A stretch of 64,000 nucleotides of DNA from Coprinellus micaceus (GCA_951394405.1 OX596346.1:62001-126000), one strand, 5' to 3'; counted from the stretch's first letter, positions 10,547-22,672 are shown. The notes: generated from the sequence alone by a model not told the origin. Made by a program: numbers and translations.

Positions 10547-11887
10547 GTCTCAGAGGTAGGTGTTGGCGGATCGGATGTGAGGGAATAGCCAGGGAAGGTC
10601 GACGTCTTTCGAGGACGTGGTTTCTCATAGATGGTAAGGCCTCGCTTCGCTCTGGCCCTCAATAAAGCTGTTCAGGATAAGGAACCAAAAGGTCAAAGCA
10701 GAGGACACTACCAAGCTACGAAGCACGTCAAGGGTCCAAGCAAAGATCCAAACAGGTGCAAACGAATACGCGACATCTGCTTAATATAATAGTAATCGGA
10801 GAGCCGGATAGGACAAGAGGAGACTTGGTTTATCACATGCTGTTCGACCCAAATGGGAAACGAGTGGACTCGCGCACGTACTCCTCCGCGTTTTCGCGTC
10901 TCCTTCGTCTCTTCCTCCGCCCTCTTCTCTCACTCCCCAATACCCCAGACCCATCGCTCTAACCCCAATCGCTACTCCCTACCCAGACAGTCTCTCGAAG
11001 TCAGACTCACGAGATGGCCCCGAGGGTGTCCAAATCGTTGCGGGTCATGGCCATACATTTGACGTGGACGTGTCTCACTGCCAAACCTTAAAGCCCGCCG
11101 CGTCCATTCACCAGTTGACTGGCATTTGGTGCTCTCCACAGTGTACACACCCAACGCGGGTTGCGAGAATGATTTTGTTCTGATCACCGAGTCTCGTCAG
11201 ACGGGAGGCTCGGTCTAGTCGATACGGCCCACGGTGCATGTCAACGTATATTTCACCCAGGGACACAGGCGTCATCCCCCTTAGTGCGCGGGGTGAGAGA
11301 GTACTGCACCTTCGGTAGGGATGGACGGCGGGACAGATGGGGATACTAAGTATATAATCGATATATGGAACGTCGAAGATTTGGAAAACGGCCAACAGTG
11401 CATGTGCAAACTCTCTACGCAAGTACATCGGGGGTGTGGATTATCGAGCAATGCGGTGGGGTAAGTCCTGTCGGGGGATCCTATCGACGCTCTGTGCGTG
11501 CATCCATGTGGCTGGTCGCCCTCGGGATGGCGAGGGGGTACACGGGCTCTCACTCATAAAATAGATCCAGTGCGAGGCCCCGACGTCCCATTTACCCACC
11601 GACCCTCTCTCCTCAACCTACACAAGCCCTGCGTGCTTTGCCCGACGTCCACTTTGAGCGGAGCCAGATAAGATAACCCCGGCATCTCCCCGGATCTAAT
11701 CTCCCTTCCCCGGCCACGTCGTGACCCCTGCTCACGTAATCTGCCACGTCCCTAAATCTGTGAGGTGGCGAAATCACCGTGTCATCATCATCGTCTCTTC
11801 AACAAACGAAACACCATCCTTCTTTCTCTCTCCCTTCATCCTTTTCATTCATTCGGTAGCCCCGCCTCAGGGAGTTTGTAAGACACC
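10547..11887. other. Intergenic, nothing recognised
   Basis: This is the upstream flank of SEC61. Only short overlapping frames on both strands, without family motifs or plausible splicing. Confidence 0.4.
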
Positions 11888-14800
11888 ATGAGCGGATGTA
11901 CGTTCTTCTCTTTCTGTCGGTGTATCTGCGTTCCTCGTCGCTTGTGTCCTTGGAGTGGTGGTAGGGCATGGTTGGGATGGGGGTGTATGGGGATAAGGAC
12001 GCGGACGAGGAGGAACGGGCATGAGTGGATAGGTGTACTGACGACGCTGTTACAGTTCGGTTCTTGAACCTGGTTCGGCCCTTCCTGCCCATCCTTCCGG
12101 AAGTCTCGTCTCCGGATCGCAAGGTGCGTTCCGTTCTCCCATCCTCTCCTCCCCAAATGATTCTGACGAATTCGTTCGATTCTTGCTCTGCTTCCTCCTC
12201 TTCTCTTCACTCGCTCGCGTCTACGCTCTCGCCGGAACGCCCAACGAACGCCACGAACGCTGGACGGATGCGACACGATGACGCGAATCGTTGCTTCGCT
12301 GGCGCCTAATCTCACACGACCAACTCGACGTTCTCACATACATGTCTCCTCGCCCCGCTTCTTCTCATCGCCCACGCCCTCGCCTTCCGCCACGCTCTCT
12401 GAACCCGGCGTCCCGCCAACGCAACTCCACTTCACCGTCGTCTATCCACGCCACGACGTCCGACTCGACCTACTCGCCCAACGACCCGAACTCTCCCCGT
12501 CCGCGCCACGCCTACCCATGCACCCGAACGACCGGACGTCTCCGCTCTCATAACCTCAACGAAATCGCTGCGAACATAGGTCCCCTTCAACCAAAAAGTC
12601 CTCTGGACAGCGGTCACCCTCCTCATCTTCCTCGTCTGCTCTCAAGTCCCGCTCTATGGAATCATGTCCAGCGATAGTTCCGATCCTTTGTACTGTGCGT
12701 TCTCTTCTGCTCTTAGCCTCTTTCCTTCATGTCTTCCCTTGCCACTTCCCTGCTCTCTGCCTATTTGCCCTAGCAGGAGCGAAGGGCGGAGACAGGGGAA
12801 CGGAGAGAAGGGGAGTAACCGGGGTGAGCTCTCGCTGACACTCGTTTGTAGGGATGCGAGTCATCCTCGCCTCGAACCGTGGAACGCTCATGGAGTTGGG
12901 TATCACGCCGATCGTGACTTCAGGTATGATTATGCAGTTGGTGCGTTCGTCTTCCTTATCCTGCCCATGCGCGCCTGCTAACTCCTTGATTCGATCCTAC
13001 CCTTATCTTCCTTCCCACTTGAACATGAACGAACGAACGCGCTCTCCTTCGTGGACGCCCCAATAGCTCGCCGGAGCCAACCTCGTCGACGTCGATTTCA
13101 GCCTTAAGGACGACCGTGTGCTCTTTAGCGGGGCTCAGAAGCGTACGTCCTCACTTCCTCTTTCCCTCTTCCTTCTCCTTGCCTCTCCCTTCTCCCCTCC
13201 TTACCTCTTCACCCGTTTCCTCTCCCTTTTACCCCATATCCAAAAGAACCCATACTAACCCCCTCCCCAGTATTCGCCCTAATAATCGCCTTCGGCCAAG
13301 CGACCGTCTCCGTCCTCACCGGCCTGTACGGCCAGCCGTCCGACCTCGGCGCGGGGGTCTGTCTGTTGTTGATCATCCAGCTCATCGTCGCTGCGCTTAT
13401 CGTCATCTTGCTTGACGAGCTTCTTCAAAAGGGTGAGTTCTTTCCGTCTTGGTGAAAAGTGGGAGTGGAGGAGGAGGTGGAAAGGGGAAGGGGGAGTGGA
13501 GGAGGAAGTGGAGGCAGAGGAGAGAAGGGAAAGAGGACAGAAGGGAAAGAGGATGACCTCGCTGACGCGAATTTTTTTGATAGGGTACGGATTGGGCAGT
13601 GGGATTAACCTGTTCATCGCTACGAATATCTGTGAGAGTATCGTGTGGAAGGCGTTCAGTCCCACGACGGTTAACGTCGGGCGGGGGCCGGAGTTCGAGG
13701 GTGAGTCTCCTTTCCTTGTCCTACCTCTACGTTTTCCCTATTCCTCTCGTCTTCGCTCGCCGTTCAACCGGAGCGAGTGACGAACGGACGGAGGGAGGGA
13801 AGGATAGAGGGTGGGAGCGGTGGTGAAGAATGTGAGCTCATGAGACTGAATTGTAGGTGCGATTGTGGCCCTGTTCCATCTCCTCTTCACGTGGAGCGAT
13901 CCCAGCCGGGCTTTGCGCGAGGCTTTCTGGCGCGAGAGGCTGCCTAATGTTATGAACCTCATCGCGACGGTTGTGATCTTTGCGGTTGTGATTTACCTAC
14001 AGGGATTCAGGATTGAGATTCCGGTGAAGAGTAATAGGTTCCGTGGACAGCGGGTGCGTCTCTCTCTTCTTCCTTCCTCTCTCTTCTTTCCTTCCTCTCT
14101 CTTCTTTCCTCCCTTTCTTTCTTTCGTCCGTTCTTTGCTTCGCATTGCATTTCGTGCACCTTCAGTCCACGAACCGAGGACAAGGACGACTCGCTGACGA
14201 TCGTCCTCTCATATAGGGCACGTACCCAGTCAAACTGTTCTACACGTCGAACATGCCGATCATGCTCCAGAGCGCGTTGACGTCGAATGTGTTCATTGTT
14301 AGTCAGATGCTGGCGACGCGGTTCCCGAGTAACCTTTTGGTGAAGTTGGTTGGGATTTGGGAGGTGCGTCTTTGTTCTTTTGTCTTATCCTCCCTCGTCC
14401 CGCCCTTCTGGTTTCTTTACTCCTGCTCCTCGACGGGAGGAGTGGGGAGAGAAATGGACGGGGCCAAGTCGAGATGTTGGGAGGACGAATGCTGATGTAT
14501 GTGAACAGCCGATGGAGGGAAGTCCGCAGTTGCGTGCTGTTGGTGGGGTTGCGTATTATATGAGCCCGCCCCTTACGATCAAGGAGGCGGTTTTGGACCC
14601 GATACATACGGCTGTGTATATCACGTACGTCGTGCCTTCCTCCTTCCTTGGGTACCCAGGGAGAACGAGAGGCTGATACAGTTCGGATAGGTTCATGCTC
14701 AGCGCCTGCGCCCTCTTCAGTAAGACTTGGATTGAGGTGTCGGGGAGTGGGCCGAGGGATGTGGCGAAGCAGTTGAAGGATCAGCAGATGGTGCGTCTCA

Positions 14801-15340
14801 CTCCCTCCTTTATCCGTTTCTCTCGAGGATGAAGGATGGCGGTGCTAATTGAACGGATCAGGTTATGGCTGGACACAGGGAAGGATCGATGTACAAGGAG
14901 TTGAAGCGCGTTATTCCGACCGCTGCCGCCTTTGGTGGTGCGATCCTGGGCTTGCTCTCCGTCGCTGCGGATTTGAGTGGGGCGATTGGGAGCGGGACGG
15001 GGATCTTGATGGCTGTTACGATTATCTACTCTTGTGAGTGTCTCTGTTCTTTCTCTGTTGTGTCCGGGGTTTCGTTCAGCAGGATGGGTGATGGAGTCGC
15101 GGGTGTGATCTTCGAGAGGAGCGGGAGGGATCGCTGACCCATGGATGCCTCGCGACTCGATCCTTCTTTCGGCGACGCGCCCTTTACTCTCCTCGATTCT
15201 TCGAGTCACGTTCTCCTTCGCTTGTGCGTCTAGTCCCTTAGGTGAACACGTGCTGACCAGATATTTCTTTTGTAGACTGGGAGATCGGTATGCGGGAGAG
15301 TGGGGGCCCGGAGATGGCTGCGTTGCAGGAGTTGATGTAA
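11888..15340 (+). CDS. SEC61: SEC61 alpha subunit of the ER protein translocon
   Basis: Thirteen exons were joined by frame: 11888-11897, 12056-12123, 12580-12694, 12852-12940, 13067-13142, 13271-13432, 13584-13700, 13857-14053, 14217-14363, 14509-14624, 14691-14790, 14862-15033, 15276-15340. They encode 477 residues, the normal length. The start is [20 protein letters not shown], followed by the plug and lateral-gate helices ([20 protein letters not shown]), [20 protein letters not shown], the long cytosolic loop [37 protein letters not shown], and [10 protein letters not shown]. The protein is the ten-TM channel of the ER membrane through which secretory and membrane proteins pass, working with the beta and gamma subunits. 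It is housekeeping and intact here. A broken partial copy of exons 4-7 lies inverted at 34375-35585. Confidence 0.97.
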
Positions 15341-16330
15341 TTTTTGGCTCCTCTTCACCACTTCCCCACTTTCCGACGTTCCGTGTACCGTGTACACCCC
15401 GCCGAGGGTGGGACGGCGATTCGAGATCCATACATACATACGTACGACTACGAGACCGACAGGACGAGAGCAGACGAGACGAGGTACTTAATAGGGAGAC
15501 GGGGATGGGGAAAATGGGCGAGGGCGACGAGCGTGGGCGGGAAAGGAAGGGTTATTTATCGTCGTCGTGTCGTTTCGTTACCGCTCTACATACGTACACG
15601 CGTCCCGTCCTTTTGTTGTAATATGCACGTCTTTTCAACTGCTTAATTGGATTCTGTGTGGCCTTCCCTCGTCGATGTGAGTTGGGATGAGTCAACTTGT
15701 TGCATTGCGTCCTGCGGAGAATCCGAGAGGTGTGAGGGGAGTTCGGTGATAGCCATACCAAAGGGAGAATGCGATGAGAGTGTATCGCGATAGGTGGGGT
15801 GTTGAGACGGAGACGGCGAGGGGGGAGACGAAGTCCTCCTGTTCGTCGACCCCCTCCTCGTGTCGAACGTCCCGAGCTTGTGAATACATCTGCCCAATCG
15901 TCGCATTGCGATGGTATAAGTACACCGCAGCAGTCGCGGAGGACCGGGGCCCCCGATCAGGACCGCGACCATAGCTCCATGTAAGCCCTCAGGGCTCGGC
16001 GATCCACTCTGCCACCGGTGCGTGTAATCATGGCTCATAGGTAGGTTTCGTGGTTCGTTCCTTTGTTCGACGTGTCCCGCGTCTCACAGTGGTGTATTGA
16101 TTGCACTGGCGAGTGCGCACCCGCGCATGCACATATACCCCAGTCCCTTCTTGGTTCCCCCTTCTCCCCACCCCCACTCGGTCCTTCTCAGTTCCCAGTC
16201 ATTCGCTAGATCCTATTTCTTTATCTATCTAATACATCCCTTCTGTCTCTTTCTACGCGCACGCCGGCTCTGAGTCCCTAACACAAACTACGGAGCTCGT
16301 TCCCCCCAATTTTTACTATGTTAGATAGTG
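15341..16330. other. Intergenic, nothing recognised
   Basis: The 3' flank of SEC61 and the approach to the tandem array. No frame with family similarity. The duplicated arm begins near 16335. Confidence 0.4.
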
Positions 16331-16436
16331 ATTGTTCTAGAGCAGGTGCCAGTAGCGCGCGTTCAGCTTGGGTCAGCCCTTTCCACGACTGAGCCACGTC
16401 TGGCAGAGGTCCTCTATCGTTGGCACGTGGTGATTA

Positions 16437-16453
16437 GATTAGATAGGCGCCCG
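16437..16453 (+). promoter_or_regulatory. Conserved upstream motif of family member A
   Basis: GATTAGATAGGCGCCCG lies 440 bp before the ATG of A. The same 17 bases occur before B, C, A' and B' at 360-520 bp. It may be a regulatory site or simply part of the duplicated unit's boundary. Confidence 0.6.
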
Positions 16454-16876
16454 TGCCAGGCGCTGGGTGAACTCCGGTGACATTTTCTACATGGTGCATT
16501 AGCGCACTTTCACTGATCGAATAACTGGCTGTAAAACTAGACGCATTTGAAGCCGCGTGACGTCCTTGCCTGCAGGGTGAACTTACATGCTCACGGGGCA
16601 TAGCCCAGGTCTTCGGTATGTGTTTGGAGCATCTCTCGATCACATTGGGCTTTCGAGTGACACATTGATTGCGAGCAGCAAGTGGCGCCCTCGAACTCAA
16701 TGGGTGGCGCGAACCGCACACACAGTTCCCCTTGTGGGACGATACGTGAAATTCTCTAGAATCCCCAAAATTCCGTTGTCCTATCCATCCCCGCACGCCA
16801 CCCTCTGTTCTTCCGATTTCCACCACACCGCGTCTGAATTCCTTGCCAAATCCACATACCGTCCACTGGAACCGTG

Positions 16877-17938
16877 ATGTCAATCGAGGGCTCGATTTCG
16901 CAAGCAGTCTCTCAGTCGTCGGCTCAAGAGCTTTCCAACGGGGTCCGCTCGCGCGTGCGACGTCAAACCGTGGAGTCGGGGACGAGCATTCGATTGGCTC
17001 TACCACTTGAACTCCGGGTATCAGTGTGGAGAACGTTAAATAGCCTCGTCATCCTCGGGTTTGGTTTGACGAAGGCCGTTTTAGCCTTCCAAGGCAATCC
17101 CGCGGTCGATGGCTTCGATATGGCACTCGGCCTGATTTGGGCTTTCATGTAAGTACGTTTCTTCAGTGCTCATCTTTCGCTTTGTGGTGTCGAGCTAATC
17201 AAATAACTTGCTCTTTAGAGCATACTGGTGCGGTTTAATCGAGAATGAATGCCCCGACATCGCACCGTGGCTCTTTGAAGTCGATATCGAACCGGTTGCG
17301 GTATATCTAGGCATCACGATAGGGCTTGGAATGTACCTGTACTTCTGTGGATGTCTCTTCCAGTGGGGTGAGTTAGTTCACGTCAGCCTCAGTCCACTTC
17401 TGTACCCTCTGACGAGGCCGAGAAGCCGGGGCATCGACAGATGAAGATACTATAGTTGTTGCGGTCATGCGAATCCTCGCAGGCCAGACTGCGTTCATTG
17501 GCTTTTTCGGGGCGCCTTTCGCTGCAGCCCTAATACACGAACTGCGCAAGATTATTGCATGGGGTCGTCCGCACATTTCATTGTCCCTAGACGATTGGAA
17601 TGTGAATCACCAATTTGAGGTTGAACCGATCGGACAGTGGTGAGTCATTCCGTATTCATGTGATGTGCTAGCACGCTAAGCTTATGAAATAAAGGAATCT
17701 GATATGTAGTTTCTTGGGTTGTATGCCCTTGAACGGGTTTGTCATGTATTGGTGGCTAATTGCCCGTGAACTTGCGGTTGGGGTCGCCGTGTTCGGTGCT
17801 ATGTGTTGTTTTCTCCCGTACGTGGTGGTGGGGGTGTGGCTCACTCTCCGGAGGGACTACAGAGAACGGAGGCTCCGTATGGTTCAAAGGATGGAGGGCG
17901 ACCCGGGACTCGTCCCACCCGATGAGGTAAACCCATGA
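16877..17938 (+). CDS. Novel membrane-protein family member A
   Basis: Four exons: 16877-17148, 17219-17367, 17441-17639, 17710-17938; 282 residues. A start at 17456 for exon 3 is an alternative acceptor in the same frame. The N-terminal 50 residues are polar. About six TM segments follow: LNSLVILGFGLTKAVLAF; the LGLIWAFIAYWC segment spanning intron 1; VAVYLGITIGLGMYLYFCG; VMRILAGQTAFIGFFGAPFA; VMYWWLIARELAVGVAVFGA; and FLPYVVVGVWLTLRR. Between TM2 and TM3 is the conserved loop ENECPDIAPWLFEVDIEP. The tail is short and charged. Function unknown; I do not recognise a database family. The inverted paralogue A' differs by one residue in exon 1 and none that I saw in exon 2. Confidence 0.8.
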
Positions 17939-18380
17939 TAGGTCGTCGCGTACCTATGAACCAGGCGTTTCAATTTCAGTTCGCGCATGCGCCTAATTGG
18001 TCCCCGGAATCATCCTATCGAATATCTTCACGAGGCCACAGAAGCCAGTCGATCATTAAATACTTTGACCGAACCCATGTCGCAAGGGCAAGCGATGATC
18101 TCGATCCATCGCACGCGGGGACAAAACGAGGCGACTGGAACAACGATGAAGGGAGGCAACATGTTCTATGAATGTGAGCTATAGTGCAGGCTGCCAAAAT
18201 GTTCTTTTCTTGCTCGGCGTAACTGGCGACCTGCAGTCTAATTTCCGTCCTTGTCGCCACCCCGGCTCACTCACTCCCCCCTATATTAACTCTCAAAGCG
18301 ATGGACCGATAGGCCCCCCGGCCTTCAGCCCTGATTGTGGGAGGTCTCGAGTCCCACTTTGGAGAACACGTGACAACCAA

Positions 18381-18397
18381 GATTAGATAGGCGCCCG
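18381..18397 (+). promoter_or_regulatory. Conserved upstream motif of family member B
   Basis: GATTAGATAGGCGCCCG lies 379 bp before the ATG of B and 1944 bp after the equivalent site of A. Confidence 0.6.
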
Positions 18398-18759
18398 CAC
18401 CGATGGACCTCTCGGTGGACTTTAGCCGGAATTTCGAACGACGGCTCGGGGGAAGCATTGCAAGGATGGAAGAACATACTTAGCCTGAACCTATCGAAGC
18501 TGCGAATCGCCTACGGGGGCATGCGCGGGCTGTAGAACGAAGTTGTGGCGAACGAGGCTTTTCAACTGGATGACTTGATAAGAGCACCCAAACTGGGACA
18601 TACAATTAATATATCCAAAAGACGTCGCCAACGGAGTGACCCCGTGCCGTGGGTCTCCACAAGTAGTGTAAATGTGGCGGAAGACGTGCTTGCTCCTTCC
18701 CACCATCCCGCTTACTCCCCTCTGACACTTTCTCTACCTCAAACGTCAAGAATCCGCGG

Positions 18760-19749
18760 ATGAGCGCACGGGACCTGGAGTTGCAAGGCTTGGGGACACG
18801 CGCGGACACACACCAAGACCCACAATTTGCGAATGACCTCCCCTTGGTAACGCCCTATAGAGTCCTGAACACCGCCGTTATTATGGGCGTTGGGGGTGCA
18901 AAAGCGATTACGGTGGCCAATGGAAATCCAGTTGTTACCAACTGGCTTGAAATAGTCCTCGGTGTGGTGTGGGCCGTTCTGTACGTGGGTTGTGTAGCCA
19001 GACTCGCCATCTTGTAATGTGTCAGCCTTCCTGATTGCAATGCCCAGGTGTATCTGGCTCAATGCTATGGAGGGCCGCGTCATGCCGTGGTTGTTCCAAG
19101 CGGATATCAAGATTCCCTTGCTCACCTGGGCTTGTTTTCAGGTTGGAAATGTCTTTTTAGTTACCTCCGTCGCCACTTGGGTAGAATGTGAGTGCCGCTC
19201 CGATGGCCTTCCGCCTTTACATTGAGGTTTCTAATCATTCCCATGCTGAACCTTGGGGCAACCCAGTCTTGGATGGCATACCTCCCAGGTTAATAGGATA
19301 CTCATTCGGCGCCATCATGGTGTTAGTCTGTGCCCTAGGGGTCTCACTTGGACGATATCTCAATTTCCCCCGCCAATTTTGGCCGACGGTTGACACCTCA
19401 TGGAAACCTCCCGGGCACACACGGTGCAAGCGTTTTGTCAGAGGCTGGGTTCTCGTGAGCCCCATATTATACGTCCTGTTCATCTTGTGAGTCTCCCTCC
19501 TGCGGGTCACGAATATTGCATTCAAGCTCACCATTTGACTGAAGGTGGATTTACTTTTGTGGATTAGGTGTGGTGGTTCACGTATATCCATTCTCGTCCA
19601 CGGAAAGCATGGGCATGTACAGGGAGATGCTTCTCCGCGGTGGACTGACGATGACCCTCGAGTACCTTATAGTTTGTGTGGGTTTTACACTCTTTGTGGC
19701 GGCATTAAAGCGGCAGCGCGATCGCCTGATAGCTACCCTGGACCAGTAG
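18760..19749 (+). CDS. Novel membrane-protein family member B
   Basis: Four exons: 18760-18980, 19048-19187, 19267-19486, 19545-19749; 261 residues. Every junction keeps the family phases 2, 1, 2. Exon 1 has TPYRVLNTAVIMGVGGAKAI, the ANGNP box and LGVVWAVL; exon 2 has MPWLFQADIKIPLLTW; exon 3 a hydrophobic stretch SFGAIMVLVCALGVSLGR; exon 4 LWIYFCGLGVVVHVYPF and LEYLIVCVGFTLFVAALKR, ending LIATLDQ. It probably spans a membrane about six times. It differs from A in lacking the WCG motif at the start of exon 2. Its inverted paralogue B' is clearly homologous over the whole length but far more diverged than A' is from A. Function unknown. Confidence 0.8.
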
Positions 19750-20023
19750 ATGGGCCTCCTTGGAACTCCCCGCCATTTACGATCGTTGTTCTTCTTTCAT
19801 CCTGCGTACCCTGTACATCTCGTATATTCCCCGCTTTTTATCTACGCTTCACGCTGTAAGCGCGCAAGAGGCGCTGAGGGGTGTTCAGGGGGTCGCTGAA
19901 CCCGTCTCGAGAGCTCTCGTCAAAGAAGTAAATTGTGAGGTGACATCTGGAGCGAAGGAGGGAGAGTGAGGGTGAGGTCGAACCTAAAAAAGGGGGTACA
20001 GGTACACTATGGTCGATTAGATT

Positions 20024-20094
20024 CGGAGCAAGCCCTTGCTCCGGTCCGGCGCAGCCGGATTCCTTCGGAGAAGGCTATTTGGCGGAGCCAAATA
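20024..20094 (+). other. Run of four back-to-back hairpins
   Basis: Four perfect short inverted repeats follow one another with almost no spacer: CGGAGCAAG/CC/CTTGCTCCG (20024-20043), TCCGGC/GCA/GCCGGA (20045-20059), CCTTC/GGA/GAAGG (20062-20074), and TATTTGGC/GGA/GCCAAATA (20076-20094). Three have purine-rich triloops. No gene overlaps them; they lie between family members B and C. Confidence 0.8.
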
Positions 20095-20347
20095 ATGTCC
20101 CGTTAAGGAAGACATTTCGATCTCCGATCGACACCGAGAGATGTGGGCTTGAACCGAACCTAACGGTCGATATATACGAAAACCATTGTTTGGGGATCAC
20201 GGCTACAAATGGTAGATAAAGGAAGACTGCACCCGCATCGGTCATGTGAAGGGAACGCGAGATTCCCTCTCAGGATTCACGCGTTCTCCACAACGCACCA
20301 GACGCACAGCCACATCGCGTGCTCTCTGTCCCGGTCACGTACCTTTA

Positions 20348-20364
20348 GATTAGATAGGCGCCCG
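20348..20364 (+). promoter_or_regulatory. Conserved upstream motif of family member C
   Basis: GATTAGATAGGCGCCCG lies 400 bp before the ATG of C and 1967 bp after the site of B. The following text (AATAGCGCGCTTTAACTGAT) also resembles that upstream of A. Confidence 0.6.
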
Positions 20365-20747
20365 TGCGGCCAAACCACCAGACTCGAATCAGATATGGTG
20401 GGATTTTATACCTTGCTGCAATAGCGCGCTTTAACTGATTGACTTTAGGCATGCTGTAGACGCGGCCAAGCCACCGCTGTGCCCGTTGGAGACATGACCG
20501 TTCACAACGAGGTTGTTTGACGAGGGCCTCGTGTATTTCATTTATAGAAACGGTTCTTTTGGTAAATTTACAGCAGTACAGGTGGGGATAGTACGCCATT
20601 TTACCCGGCAGATAACTATAAAGCTGTGAACCCGTGCTGTGAGCCTATGGAAGGGTAATAAATGCAACGAAGATCACCCTGTCTGTTTCCCACTGTCCCA
20701 TCGAGACCCCGGCTACTCCCTTCGATTCCTGCATTTACGGAACGCAG

Positions 20748-21861
20748 ATGAATCGCCAAGATGAGGAATCACAAGGAGAGCTGATGCTCACTGATGTTTC
20801 CCGACACTCTCAGCATTCCGACGGCTTCAGACGCCCTGCAATCAAGTTGACGATCTGGAGAGCCGCGATCAGTGTTGTCCTCATCAGCTTTGGAGTTGCG
20901 AAGGCAATCACAGTGTCTCACGGAAACCCGGCGGCCAATTCGCTTGACTTTGTTCTCGGTTTGGTATGGGCTTTCATGTACGTCTAGTCATATTCTACAC
21001 GTTAGAGGGTTCTGTACGATAGCATTTCTGTGCGCTCCTCAAAGTGACGTGGTGGCTTCCTTTCGCTCCCACCCAAACCCTCTATTTCCCTCATGTGTTC
21101 TTTCGCTAATTCCAGTGCCAAGATCATTTTGGTGCGGTATCATCGAGAACGAGAACCCCGGGGTTGCAGCATGGCTCTTCGATACCGACGTCACACTTCC
21201 CGTCACTGTACTTGCATTTGTTCTGGTCATGGTCACTCTAGTTCCCTGTTACGTGGTCGGCCTTTTGATGGGTGAGTGCCACTCGCATAACCCTCCCCAC
21301 TGTTACTAACGGTTTCCCGCCATCGTTTTCCTGACTCAACGTCGACACGCCGAAACAGTGTCCACTGCACTGGGCGATTTACAGGTCCCCGTGGTCATTG
21401 TTGTCCAAGTCCTTTACGTCCTTCTGGCTGGGGGTGTGGTTCTTGGGTATCGATTCAAAGTCCCGAGATGGCTTTGGGCCAGGTGTGATCGTTTGGGGAG
21501 GCGTTTCGCTCGTCCAGGCTCGGCGTGGTACGACGATTGGGTCATTCTGGGATACTCGAAGCGGAGACTGGGGTCAATGTGAGTCCTCTTGGCTTTGACC
21601 CACAAATATTGTTTTCATACTCAAAAGCCTTGATCTAGGGCATACGTCTACGGTCTGTTTCTCTTCCTAATGGTGGTGTCTGTGTCCGTATTTCGCTGGG
21701 CCCCAGAACAGGTGGAGTTTCTCCAGGCCCACCTACTGCTTATCCATATACTGCTGGCCATTTTAGTATATTTCATCTTCGGCACATGGTTCACCCTATT
21801 GAGAATCCTTCGAAGCCGTGGGAGAACCCTAGATAGGTTGGAGCGCCTGATATACTTATAG
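20748..21861 (+). CDS. Novel membrane-protein family member C
   Basis: Four exons: 20748-20977, 21123-21271, 21359-21578, 21639-21861; 273 residues, phases 2, 1, 2. Exon 2 has exactly the 149 nt seen in A and E. Core residues are conserved: IWRAAISVVLISFGVAKAI, HGNPAANS, LGLVWAF, then SFWCGIIENENPGVAAWLFD. Later TM segments are LAFVLVMVTLVPCYVVGLLM, PVVIVVQVLYVLLAGGVVLG, YGLFLFLMVVSVSVF, and LLLIHILLAILVYFIFG. The tail is short and basic. No inverted copy of C is present in the right arm. Function unknown; membrane location inferred from hydrophobicity only. Confidence 0.8.
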
Positions 21862-22082
21862 CGGCTGTACTTATGTATTTTTGATTGATCCTTTCATTCC
21901 ATTGTGGGGATGCCTTCACGCCTGGGGAAGACACCATGGCGCAGCGATGCATTGTTCTCGGCGGGCATGGCACGAGGTAAGCTGGATATCCCGTTCCGGG
22001 AATGGGTATTTAGCTCCGGACGCTCCCCGTCCCGCACCTGTCAGTCGGAGTACATTGATCCTCCTCACGAGTGCATTCACCT

Positions 22083-22112
22083 TTACCCTTTACCCTTTAC
22101 CCTTTACCCTAT
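22083..22112 (+). repeat. Short CCCTTTA tandem run
   Basis: Four to five copies of the 7-mer CCCTTTA. It resembles but does not match the fungal telomere unit TTAGGG/CCCTAA. Confidence 0.8.
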
Positions 22113-22551
22113 CGTTCGGTACCGCACTTTTCGAGTTCTTTTTCCCCTCCACCTCCACGCGTTTCTCCTCAGTTCACAGTCATGTGTTTGGTTCCACTCC
22201 TCTATCCATTTAATATACCCCCTGCACTCTTCCGATGCGTATGCTGGTTCGCTGAGGCTTCGGGGCCCCAACACGATCTGGTGCAGACAGTGGGGTGAGT
22301 TCGGTCACGTGATCAGTCCTTGTTCGTGTCCGATCCATGCCCTCCGACGAGACTGAAGGGGAGCCGGGGAATTGGCGGACGAAGATGGTACCACCGCCGT
22401 TTGTGGTCGTGCGAATCCTCGTGGGTGCGCTTAGTTGGTTGGCGCCTTCGGGGTGCTGTTCGCTGGAACCCTGGTCCCTACGGCTAATACAGGACGGTTT
22501 GGGCAAGAGGGTTGGTTGGGTGGAGGCCCGTGGGTTTTGGTTAGTGATAAC

Positions 22552-22672
22552 CAAGGATAAAGGGATAAAGGGATAAAGGGATAAAGGGATAAAGGGATAA
22601 AGGGATAAAGGGATAAAGGGATAAAGGGATAAAGGGATAAAGGGATAAAGGATAAAAGGATAAAAGGACGAC
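22552..22672 (+). repeat. 8-bp minisatellite (GGGATAAA)n
   Basis: About fourteen head-to-tail copies of GGGATAAA, the last few slightly altered (GGATAAAA). It lies downstream of family member C. I see no gene between 21862 and 23700. Confidence 0.95.

Larger units (their letters stand above)
16335..18330 (+). repeat. Unit A of the tandem array (left arm of inverted duplication)
   Basis: From about 16335 to 18330 this unit matches the reverse complement of 42690-40436 through the gene and both flanks, apart from insertions in the right arm. Examples are the GATTAGATTAGATAGGCGCC motif upstream and the GGCTGCCAAAATGTTCTTTT tract downstream. Together with B and C it forms a tandem array with motif spacing of 1944 and 1967 bp. 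Confidence 0.85.

Noticed and set aside
11799..12122. Minus-strand frame ending CFVC, resembling a CaaX box
   Set aside because: It overlaps SEC61 exons 1-2 and the last residue and context do not fit a pheromone precursor.
14781..15431. 216-codon minus-strand frame opposite SEC61 exons
   Set aside because: It lies over exons 11-13 of SEC61 and has no independent support.
22083..22112. Interstitial telomere
   Set aside because: The unit is CCCTTTA, not CCCTAA, and only a few copies are present.
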